From Coemansia sp. RSA 1804 (lineage: Eukaryota > Kickxellomycota > Kickxellomycetes > Kickxellales > Kickxellaceae): DNA of 45,662 bases. This document shows, one piece after another, positions 1 through 7,578 of the stretch (position 1 is its first letter; the number at the start of each line of letters is the position of its first letter). The notes under the pieces are model-generated. The model worked only from the letters and a program-made list of their open reading frames with translations, did not search any database and had not been told where the DNA came from. The translations under genes and the position numbers were made by a program. The DNA is taken from positions 1-45,662 of the forward strand of contig JANBTH010000047.1 in NCBI GenBank assembly GCA_027578815.1, written 5' to 3'.

Positions 1-2
1 GT

Positions 3-242
3 TGTCAATCAGCTCATCGTTTGTCCGTCCGGAACATCTCCACGACATTCTTGCAAAAAGGTGTCTATAAAAAGACTTGTTTAGAAGAGTTGGACGTAAA
101 TGTCGATACAATTTTGAAAGTGGCAGAAAAATATGGTTTTCAAAAGGCAGTTTACATATCTAGAGAAAAGAAAAAGGAATGTTTGAATCGAAAAACAAAT
201 GTGTCAACCTCTATTTATTTGCTAAATAAATTAGATGCATAA
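3..242 (+). other. unrecognised reading frame open at the left edge
   Basis: A reading frame is open from the window edge to a stop at about 242, with no ATG near its beginning. It could be the 3' end of something outside the window. The translation is Lys/Glu-rich and I recognise no domain. It lies in AT-rich DNA next to transposon remains, so it may be decayed mobile DNA or chance. Confidence 0.15.
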
Positions 243-354
243 AAATAGGGTTGTTGGCGCAGAATACGAGAATATTAGTTTAGTATTTAGTATTGTGTGT
301 TTAATATTGTGCTACATCTAGCCTATAAGCATCTTGACCACTCAAATGAGCGGA

Positions 355-369
355 CCACATGACATGTGG
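355..369. repeat. 15-bp perfect palindrome downstream of the Fanzor stop
   Basis: CCACATG and CATGTGG flank a single central A. It lies 25 bp beyond the 3' end of the Fanzor remnant. In TnpB/Fanzor elements the guide RNA and element end map near the 3' end of the gene, so the position is suggestive. No second copy or inverted partner was found in the window. Confidence 0.4.
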
Positions 370-393
370 CTCTGGCGATAACCAGGTCGTATT

Positions 394-1456
394 TCATGTA
401 TAAGCGAAAATCACATGAGACATGCGTTGTATGAGAGGCTGCGCATCCTCACTATCATCAGAATCGCTAGAGGTTGATTTGGACACAGCAGCAATATCCC
501 TCACACACTGGATACGTCTAAGGTGTTTAGGCCTTTCCTCACCAGCACGATGTGCCATCAAAATACGACGAAAGTTCAGCACAGCTGCCATGTCCCTATT
601 CCACAAACGAATACGCGTTGTATTCTCATAGCCTGGAGTAGATTTAAGACAGTCCACGTTTGTATATCTAAGCAGCCCATGGCAACGAGCTATGTCTCTA
701 TGCTTGTGCTTTTTGATGTGGGCACCAACAATTGCACTGCTGTTGCCCTTTGTCCGTTTCTCTGGTCTCGGATTTTTAACGTTCTTGAAATCATCAAGCG
801 GACATGTACAAACAGGGCAGCACGAGGACGTTTCAAACTCGTTAATAAGAAGCACAGGTAGGCCCAAGTGTTGTAGAGTCTTACGCCATCTCTTGCCACG
901 TATCGGCTCATGGAATCGTTGCATTCCCGCAGACCAATTACCAATTACCAATTACCACAGCAACATTGCTTCCGAATCGACGCTTAAGAACACAAACAAA
1001 CCGGGCATCGGCCTGCTTTCTGTTGGAATACGCTGACAACCGCAGTTTCCTGTGCAATGGATAATCACGAGCCTCTTTCCCGACATATGAGGCCATCCTC
1101 CGCGGCTTGCGCTTGCTCCACGATGGATCAGCTCTGGCACAGTACTTGTTATGAATGGGATGCGTAGACGTTGTGTGCGTTGTCATTGCCAACCCGCAAA
1201 AGTCGCTCAAAACATTAGCTGCATTCGCACGAGCCTTCAGACGCTCTGCGAATTGTGCAGGATCTATAGTAGTGTCCTTATACACGCCAAGCGACTGCTC
1301 CGTTGTAAAAACCAGACCGTTTTTATAGTTTGTTTTGACCTTTTCAAGAATAAGTCGCATACGCCTACTACGTGTTTCCTTGGATCGCTGGTTGCTTGTA
1401 TAACGATGGACCTTTGGATTGTCAAGTTTGCTTGTCCCATGAACGCCAAAAAACAT
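394..1456 (-). pseudogene. Fanzor (eukaryotic TnpB-like RNA-guided nuclease), frameshifted and 5'-truncated
   Basis: Two overlapping minus-strand frames (938-1456 and 394-951) read as consecutive parts of one Fanzor protein. The first carries the family-like stretch HRYTSNQRSKET and a later RKLRLSAYSNRKQAD segment, followed by VVIGNW. The second resumes at VIGNW and continues with a RuvC-II-like NEFETS (conserved Glu), a Cys pair (CCPVC), NPRPEKR, CHGLLR and a RuvC-III-like WNRD (conserved Asp). Fanzors are transposon-encoded relatives of TnpB that use a guide RNA and a RuvC nuclease domain. The break sits in a 7-bp tandem repeat. One expected zinc-ligand Cys is Tyr here (HGLLRYTNVDC). No intact N-terminal domain or RuvC-I segment is in frame, because a stop lies just upstream of 1456. 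A possible RuvC-I remnant is at about 1440-1500 in another frame. I call it non-functional. The family call rests on motif order, not on a search. Confidence 0.82.
934..957. repeat. 7-bp tandem repeat (three units) that breaks the Fanzor frame
   Basis: The unit CCAATTA occurs three times head to tail (934-954), followed by a partial CCA. On the minus strand it encodes the VIGNW region. With two units the upstream and downstream Fanzor frames would be in register; the third unit shifts the frame and creates a TAA stop at the end of the upstream part. This points to replication slippage. Confidence 0.85.
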
Positions 1457-1766
1457 CTGTCACAGGCCATTAAATTACATCTGAGGTCATATGCACTATT
1501 GGCGATTGAGTTGTGAAAAGCATGCTATTCTTTAGTTGCCCGCTGACAAGCCGGAGGATGTGCCCGTTCATGCAGGATCCGGTCAACGGGTAAAGGAAGA
1601 TAGCTTTTCTCAAGAAAAAGGTAAACCACCAGGCAATTTCAAGCAGCTAAACAAATCACCGTAAATTCTCCACAGCTTTTACAGAGGAAATACTATTAAC
1701 GATTGGATAATGTCAATATTTCCAATAAATAATTATACAGAATAAGTTACGCGTTGTTTCCATTGT
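1457..1766. other. spacer, possible decayed Fanzor N-terminal region
   Basis: There is no intact gene. On the minus strand, in a different frame from the Fanzor part at 938-1456, positions about 1440-1500 read AYDLRCNLMAC, which vaguely resembles a RuvC-I motif with its Asp at 1486-1488. Stops interrupt that frame further upstream. Confidence 0.2.
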
Positions 1767-3308
1767 TTACAATAGAGAGTCTGTTTCTGTCCAGCCTGCA
1801 CTCGTGGCACTGCGAGAATACAGCTGGGAGCTCGCGTAAGCTACGCCAAAGCCGATGGCCAAGCCAATGTGGATGCATTCAACACAGCTCCCCAGCATCG
1901 ACGCATACTTTGTCTTGCCGATCTGGTTCATTCCCTCTTCCGCCTTTGCCTTTCCAAAGTCTGGATCGCCGATTTTTTCGTTAGGAATGAACTTGAACTC
2001 CACGATCATGCCAAACTCGTTCCTCCGGTTCTTTGAGCTGTGGAGAAACGTCACCCAGTCGCTCCTGCCCTGTCCTGCCGATAGTTCGCGAACTAGGACA
2101 CAGTCTGCGCTGCTTACCTCGGGCTGGCTTATATGTGTTAGAACGCCGTGCTTTGCAGCGTAATAGATCGTCGACACCGCGAGGTTGGCGTATTCGAACT
2201 CCTGGTACTTGTTGTGATTTGCTAGCACTCCATGCGAGGCCGTTGCCAGGTAGCACAGAGTGTCAGTCCTTCCTCTGTGCAGTTCGCCAAGCATATTCCC
2301 CTTCTGCATCATGATCTGGTCTTTTGACACATGTCGGAGAAGAAGCCTTTCCATCAGCAACTCCCAGACATACTGAAGCTCGCCATCCGGAATCCCAACT
2401 GCGGTCGAACTGCGAATAGTCAGGTATCCTGCATGCAGCACTAGCTTTAAAAATGCATCGGCGTCAAACTCTCCCGCAGCAAGCCGCAACAGCGAAAACA
2501 CAGCTGATGGCAAGTGGACCACCGTCCGCGATGGCTGGTCGTTGAACGGATCCGTGTTCAGGTAATCGCTGTACTCCGCCAATAACCTGTTGGCGAGCTC
2601 GCAAAACTCGCTCGGATAGAGCTCCATCTGCGCCTCAATCAACCCAGGAGAGCCCGTTTTGTCCCAGTAGTTGCGGGCGCATGAACTGATGAGAGTAAGC
2701 ACATTCTCTTCGGACAATAGGCTTGATGGCTGAAGGTCCTTGCCAAGCTCCTTGAGATAAAAACAGACCGACCAGGGATTGTATTTCCCTCCGAACCTGC
2801 CAAAATGGTACCCGTTGTACCATTTCCTCATAGTACTCACGACGTCGTCGATATGGCCGCCAAACGCACTATTCATGCTGAGAGAGATCTCCGCCATTGA
2901 TCGGACCTCTCTGGAGTTGAAGCCGAACGAATTGACAAGCGCGTCGTTGCCTCCTCTTGAGTGGAGGAATCCGCGGAGCGCAGCAGATGTCTTGCTCTCG
3001 TCCCGGGTCGTGGGCACGAGAGTAACGTCGACGTAGTTATTCGCGCCTGACCTGAGATCTCCCAGCGAAATGGGAAATATGCCGACCATCAGGCCCTTTT
3101 CAAGTAAGCTATTGTCTTTGAACATGACTCCAAACAAACGCTTAAGAACTTGAAGCGCTGTTTTCTGCAAGTCTGTCGGCCACCCTGGCTGATATACAGT
3201 GATGAACGGAACACTATACTCGTCCAGAAGCAGAATGTAGGGAAGAGAGGATGTTATGATGACATAGGAGATGTTAACATTTGATCGGAATGTTAACATT
3301 CGATGCAA
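1767..3308 (-). pseudogene. AAA-like ATPase / PD-(D/E)XK nuclease-like protein, C-terminal part
   Basis: This frame carries the C-terminal part of a protein of the AAA-like (PF09820) plus PD-(D/E)XK (PF08011) type, common in bacteria and expanded in some fungi. A Walker B-like strand ILLLDEY is at residues 25-31, the family signature WYNGYHFG at 163-170 and YNPWS at 176-180. The C-terminal nuclease-like motifs are GRSD (D417), EFK (E437, K439) and a trailing Gln (Q455). The first 20 or so residues come from an inserted repeat, and the frame has no ATG at its very start (TTG). The N-terminal half lies at 3488-4288 beyond the insertion. The two halves are one register apart even after the repeat is removed, so a second lesion exists. 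The biological role of these proteins in fungi is not established. Confidence 0.7.
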
Positions 3309-3494
3309 AAGTAAACATCTCTGGTCATCAAAAGTAGCATTTACGTATTAGGATTTGATCTATAGTAGTGTACTCTTTTAATAGTGGATGATCGGTGGCT
3401 ATAAAAGCACCGATATTCACTATTAGGAAGGAGGATGTTTCTTCAGGTAGTCTTGGAAGGAATTTTATTAAAAGAAAATTTAAAAGTCTACAAT
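3252..3494 (+). mobile_element. interspersed repeat, copy A (solo-LTR-like or MITE-like) inserted in the AAA-like gene
   Basis: About 243 bp beginning TGTTATGATGAC and ending GTCTACAAT, shared with copy B at 4292-4562. AGAGGA occurs on both sides (3246-3251 and 3495-3500), as expected of a 6-bp target-site duplication. It contains TATAAAAG at 3400-3407 and a 45-nt hairpin at 3380-3424. A TG start, an internal TATA box and a short duplication suggest a solo LTR. The right end is not the canonical CA, so a MITE is an alternative. Confidence 0.65.
3380..3424 (+). promoter_or_regulatory. TATA-containing hairpin in repeat copy A
   Basis: The arms are AATAGTG with CACTATT and ATCGGTG with CACCGAT. 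The loop holds GCTATAAAAG. The same structure is in copy B, where some arm changes leave G-U pairs. A TATA box in the loop of a conserved palindrome suggests an LTR promoter or a structural end-recognition element. Confidence 0.5.
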
Positions 3495-4288
3495 AGAGGA
3501 ATGCAAAATATAAGCTTCGAAAAGGCCTCAAATATCTTTATAGGCAGGGTTGTTTTGCTCCGAATACTCTCTGGACTAAAATCAAATTGTTTGCACATGT
3601 CAGCAAAGTTTTCCAGCCTTTGCTTAGCTTTACTGGCGTCTCTCGAAAGCTTGATGTTAGATCTCTGGATATCGCATGTCCACCCGTCAAAGGATTTTAT
3701 AATCGCATTGGAAAGCCCCATCAAAAAGTCGTTGAAATCAGAGACTTTGCAAGATGCAAACGAAATGTAAACCACTGGATGTTTGCAAAAGTGTCTCTCA
3801 AAGAATTGTGGATAATCAGCTTTCAAAAGCGAATCATTGAAGAGCCACTCGCGCTTGCGTCTACACTTTTGCACTATATCCAGTTTGCCATGACCGTCAC
3901 TGATGACGCTGTCCGGTATCTTTAGGATGTCCACGAACTCAAGCGATGAGCTAAAGAACAGTCTTATAATGTCAAGATTGTATGTCTTTTCGAAACACCT
4001 GGGAAGATGGATACGCCCGACTTTGTCAATATACTCCCAAAACCCCTTGCATACAAGGGTTTTATCGACTTTGCAGATCTTCTGCTGGTTACCACTTTCA
4101 TAACTTGAAAAATTCACCCCAATGGCAACGTAGCTTCCAGTGATCTTGACAGGCGAGCTGCTGCCGCGAAATGAAGTATCGGGTCTGTTTCTGGGCGTCT
4201 GCAGCAGCATGCTGTCTTGGCGGGCTTGTCTACTGGTCTGACCTTCGGCGCCTGTAAGCGCAATTTCTTCATCGCTGTCGACATCCAT
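3488..4288 (-). pseudogene. AAA-like ATPase / nuclease-like protein, N-terminal part
   Basis: This is the N-terminal half of the gene continued at 1767-3308. The ATG at 4288 is clear, and a low-complexity Ser/Arg-rich leader of about 45 residues follows. At residues 96-102 it has PRCFEKT, matching the family Walker A-like PRRFGKT, except that Gly is replaced by Glu, which should weaken nucleotide binding. A helix ending IFEAFSKLIF leads to where the Walker B strand should follow, but the frame stops a few codons later, at the junction with the repeat insertion. A second copy of the same repeat ends three bases before the ATG, replacing the normal promoter. Together these suggest an inactivated gene; a truncated protein might still be made. 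Confidence 0.6.
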
Positions 4289-4291
4289 TGC

Positions 4292-4562
4292 TGTTATGAT
4301 GACGTATGAGATGTTAACATTTGATCAAAATGTTAACATTTGATGCAAAGGTTAACATTTGATGCAAAGGTTAACATATCATACCATCGTGAATAACATT
4401 TTTCTAATAGGATCTGATTCTTTAGTAGTGTATTCTTTTCAATAGTGAATGATCGGTGGCTATAAAAAGCACCGACATTTACTATTGAAGAAGGGGTTGG
4501 TTTCTGGAAGTAGTTTTGAAGATGTTATTTTAGGAAAAATCAACATAACAAAAGTCTACAAT
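4292..4562 (+). mobile_element. interspersed repeat, copy B
   Basis: Second, diverged copy of the 3252-3494 repeat in the same orientation. It begins TGTTATGATGAC and ends GTCTACAAT. It is about 28 bp longer, partly because of a 19-bp unit repeated twice plus a partial copy at 4332-4377. The TATA-containing hairpin is kept at 4441-4486. I see no flanking duplication. The retrotransposon fragment starts right after it. Confidence 0.6.
4332..4377. repeat. 19-bp tandem repeat inside repeat copy B
   Basis: The unit GTTAACATTTGATGCAAAG occurs at 4332-4350 and 4351-4369, followed by a partial third copy (GTTAACAT). Copy A carries related GTTAACATT units that are more diverged. It explains most of the length difference between the two repeat copies. 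Confidence 0.75.
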
Positions 4563-4575
4563 ACAGGTGTAGACT

Positions 4576-6021
4576 ATGGTGAACCAATTTATGTGGAACT
4601 TCAAAAGAAGTTGGGTAAAATATGGAATAGTGATAATGCAAAAGAGAAAGGGAGGCCTGGGTCTACTTTCTATCCGAAAACATGCAGTGGCCACTTTCGG
4701 TTCTTGGCTGGCTGCAGCATGGCATACAAAACAGTCTACACAATGGAGACACACAGCTCGTTTCCTGCTACAATCCACCATCGCACATAGTGCTTCAGCC
4801 ACTGCGATATACACAGGTATGAGCAGATGCACTGGGGACAAGTGCATAGGCAAGTTTTGGAGACATTCGCTTAATGTTTGGTATGAGCTGGATGGCAAGA
4901 CAGTGGTTTCAGAGGACTCAGCTTCAGTATCAGTACTGGCGCACCTCCCACTCAAACATCCTCAGGTGTGCTCCAAGTTCACTGTTTCTTACCAAACAGA
5001 ACGTGAAATGTAACAACAAGGGATCAGAACTCTTTCTGACTTGGCCATGCCCACAGCTGACAGTGAGGGTGTATAGCTACAGAATTCTGTACTCCATACA
5101 AAGCTAAAAAGGTGCTAGAGTGTGGGCATATCACTTTTACTCCAGCTAAATTGGCATGCCTAGCCGAGGCTAGTGATGTTGATCCAATAGATGACATACA
5201 TGTGAGAAATACTCTCCGTATGGCAGGTGTACCTCTCCACGATTACAAACCTAGCGTAGGCTGCGTATATCGGCAACAAGAGAAGGAAACATCTGCAAAT
5301 CTTGAGCGGTGGAGACGGGCCCCGGTAGCAGGGCAAAAAATGCCAGCATCACATTGGACTGCACTATATAAAACATGTCTAGAACCAAAGCACATTTCAC
5401 TGCTCTGGAAACTACGCCATGGAGCAATTACAATGGCTGCACAAACACTTTGTGCCATAAGAGGATGGGCGCTGCCCAGTATGTCATGCTGAAAATGAGG
5501 ATATCAGACATTACTTTTTGGAATGTCCACGTATTCAACGTTTTTGGTGCTTGGTCGAAGAGTATCTCAAGTCTTCCTCCAGACAAGCCGATCCCAGAAC
5601 AGATTTCAAAATCGACGTGGACAAGGTTATCTTTGGTTTTGATGAATGGTCAAACATTCTGCCAAACGCAGAAACATTACATGGGCTAGCTGTGTGGGAG
5701 ATTTTCCGCGCTCATACTGAAGCAGCCCTGGATAACTCGATACTAACGCCTCAAGCAATGTTTGCACGCTGGAGGAAGATAGTATTAGAACGTATTATTT
5801 ACGACTTCTATGCTGCGCATAGCCACTCAAGCAAATCTTTTCAGGAAGGTTGGCTCAATGTCGACACCTCCTGGTTTCAGTTTGAACCAGGCGGAGCCAG
5901 CCAACTGGACAAGCTGACCACTGTCCTATCTTCTTTTCAAGACGATGCTTTACAGCCTCTCCGAGAACACATTTTCAACGCATGCAACCCAAACCGCCAT
6001 CACAGCGTATCCATTTCATAA
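4576..6021 (+). mobile_element. 5'-truncated non-LTR (LINE) retrotransposon, C-terminal end of the reverse transcriptase protein, frameshifted
   Basis: Three consecutive plus-strand frames (4576-5013, 5112-5492 and about 5473-6021) read as the tail of a LINE polyprotein. The first begins with FMWNFKRSWVKYG followed by GGLGLLSIRK, the segment just after the reverse-transcriptase core in many LINEs. The last has a zf-RVT-type knuckle, CPVC, then HYFLECPRIQRFW, reached only by changing frame near 5470. At least two frame breaks make it non-functional. The endonuclease and catalytic reverse-transcriptase parts are absent, as in typical 5' truncation. The 5' end abuts repeat copy B. AATAAA at 6098-6103 followed by homopolymeric T and then A-rich DNA may mark the 3' end. 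Confidence 0.8.
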
Positions 6022-6451
6022 ACTTTTTGTTTACTAGCGTGATTCCAATCGGCAAAAAGTGGGGGCTCTAGATGTAAACCCAACATATCCGATTGATAAT
6101 AAAGCAATTTTTTTTTGGAAAAAACAAAACAATAAGCCAAAACACAAACACTTGCAAAATAACGAAAACGCTTTCCCCACACATTTTCACTCTGGTTCTG
6201 CCCATAGCTCCTTCCCCTATTTTCCCCATCTCATTTCTTTTCTGCTTCCTGCGAATATCATCTATCTGCTCTTTCTTTAGGTGGGCGCCTACCTTCCTCC
6301 TTTCCTCTCTTCCATGTCACGCTTTCACGTCTCGATTACACCCGAACCCGAATTCCATCAATCTGGCACTGCAATCAAACCCCGCAACCCGCATTCCCAG
6401 ACATCCACGCTTCCGCTATCGAAGGACTCGTACAACACAAGTCATCTGAAC
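6022..6451. other. LINE 3' end and DPM1 upstream region
   Basis: The first 100 bases are probably retrotransposon 3' UTR, with AATAAA at 6098-6103. The rest is pyrimidine-rich and is likely the DPM1 promoter and leader. An in-frame ATG at 6314 would add 46 residues to DPM1. They are not conserved-looking and I do not favour that start. Confidence 0.4.
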
Positions 6452-7177
6452 ATGTCGAGCAGCCACAACAAGTACTCGGTGCTCCTCCCGACGTACAATG
6501 AACGCGACAATCTGCCAATAATAACCTGGCTCCTGACAAGAATGTTTGAGGAGAACAATCTGGACTACGAGATTATAGTAATTGACGATGCAAGCCCAGA
6601 TGGAACGCTCGAGGTGGCCAAGCAGCTGCAGAAGGTGTATGGCGACAACCACATAGTGCTGCGTCCGCGTGCTGGGAAACTGGGTCTGGGCACAGCGTAT
6701 ATCCACGGGATCCAGAACGCAACAGGCAACTTTGTGATCATCATGGATGCAGACATGTCGCACCACCCAAAGGCGATTCCGGAGTTTATTCGCAAGCAGA
6801 AGGAGCGCGACTACGATATTGTTACGGGCACGCGGTACGTGAATGGGGGCGGGGTGTATGGATGGGACTTGCGGCGCAAACTGACCAGTCGTGTGGCCAA
6901 CTTCATTGCCGACATACTGCTTAGCCCGGGAGTGTCCGATCTCACGGGCTCCTTCCGTCTATACAAGAAGGACGTGCTCCACCAGATCATCAATGCTACC
7001 ATCTCAAAGGGATACGTGTTCCAGATGGAGATGATGGTGCGCGCAAAGCAGTTCGACTTTTCGGTGGCCGAGGTTCCTATCACCTTTGTTGATCGCGTGT
7101 ATGGCGAGTCCAAGCTGGGGGCCAACGAGATTGCTGGGTACCTAAAGGGCCTCTGGTCTCTGTTTGCCTCGATATAA
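6452..7177 (+). CDS. DPM1: dolichol-phosphate mannosyltransferase catalytic subunit
   Basis: This 241-residue GT2-family glycosyltransferase transfers mannose from GDP-mannose to dolichyl phosphate at the cytosolic face of the ER, supplying N-glycosylation, O-mannosylation and GPI-anchor synthesis. Visible motifs are LPTYNERDN (12-20), DDASPDGT (45-52) and the metal-binding DAD (99-101) in MDADMSHHP. The length fits human-type DPM1. There is no C-terminal membrane segment, unlike budding-yeast Dpm1. By family knowledge, this shorter type needs membrane partners DPM2 and DPM3, not in this window. The ATG at 6452 gives the family-typical N-terminus. A likely poly(A) signal is at 7275-7280. ESF1 follows in the same orientation 400 bp downstream. 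Confidence 0.95.
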   Translation: MSSSHNKYSVLLPTYNERDNLPIITWLLTRMFEENNLDYEIIVIDDASPDGTLEVAKQLQKVYGDNHIVLRPRAGKLGLGTAYIHGIQNATGNFVIIMDADMSHHPKAIPEFIRKQKERDYDIVTGTRYVNGGGVYGWDLRRKLTSRVANFIADILLSPGVSDLTGSFRLYKKDVLHQIINATISKGYVFQMEMMVRAKQFDFSVAEVPITFVDRVYGESKLGANEIAGYLKGLWSLFASI

Positions 7178-7274
7178 GCAATTAGTTTATATGTTTTCCT
7201 TTTGGTAGAGGGTTATTAATGATCTTTTCCAGCAGTGGCTAGAGATGGGCACGAATTTACGAGCACTCTTCAAT

Positions 7275-7280
7275 AATAAA
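7275..7280 (+). terminator. poly(A) signal for DPM1
   Basis: AATAAA about 100 nt after the DPM1 stop codon, in AT-rich spacer, before the ESF1 promoter. Confidence 0.5.
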
Positions 7281-7470
7281 AAGTTGATAAATTTCAAGAA
7301 ATGAAACAGCAACTCGGCTGATCAGATCACAACGGTAATCAGACTATTATTTTTTCTACGGCTTGTTGAATTTTTTTTATTTTTCTATTTTCTTGCCCAG
7401 TACCAAGCAACTGATCTTTTTTCGTTGGCTTTCTTTTCTCTATCTCTCTCGCAACACACATTCATTTCAA

Positions 7471-7476
7471 TATATA
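7471..7476 (+). promoter_or_regulatory. candidate TATA box of ESF1
   Basis: TATATA lies 103 bp before the ESF1 ATG, in a pyrimidine-rich stretch (7360-7460) like those before other genes here. Confidence 0.35.
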
Positions 7477-7578
7477 GAAGGTCCACCCCTCTTTCCTGTC
7501 AATTATATTACATCAATCAAAGCACCCACCCAAACGCATACTTATCTCTCGTCGGAGGCAAAGAGAGAAAACAAAAAG

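Noticed and set aside
1151..1516. plus-strand frame opposite the Fanzor remnant
   Set aside because: It is the antisense shadow of the Fanzor coding sequence.
3505..4288. The two flanking repeats as LTRs of one small intact element
   Set aside because: The DNA between them is the N-terminal half of the AAA-like gene, not gag/pol, and copy A has its own flanking duplication. Separate insertions are more likely.
6314..6451. DPM1 start at the upstream in-frame ATG
   Set aside because: The added 46 residues have no family counterpart; the ATG at 6452 gives the usual DPM1 N-terminus.
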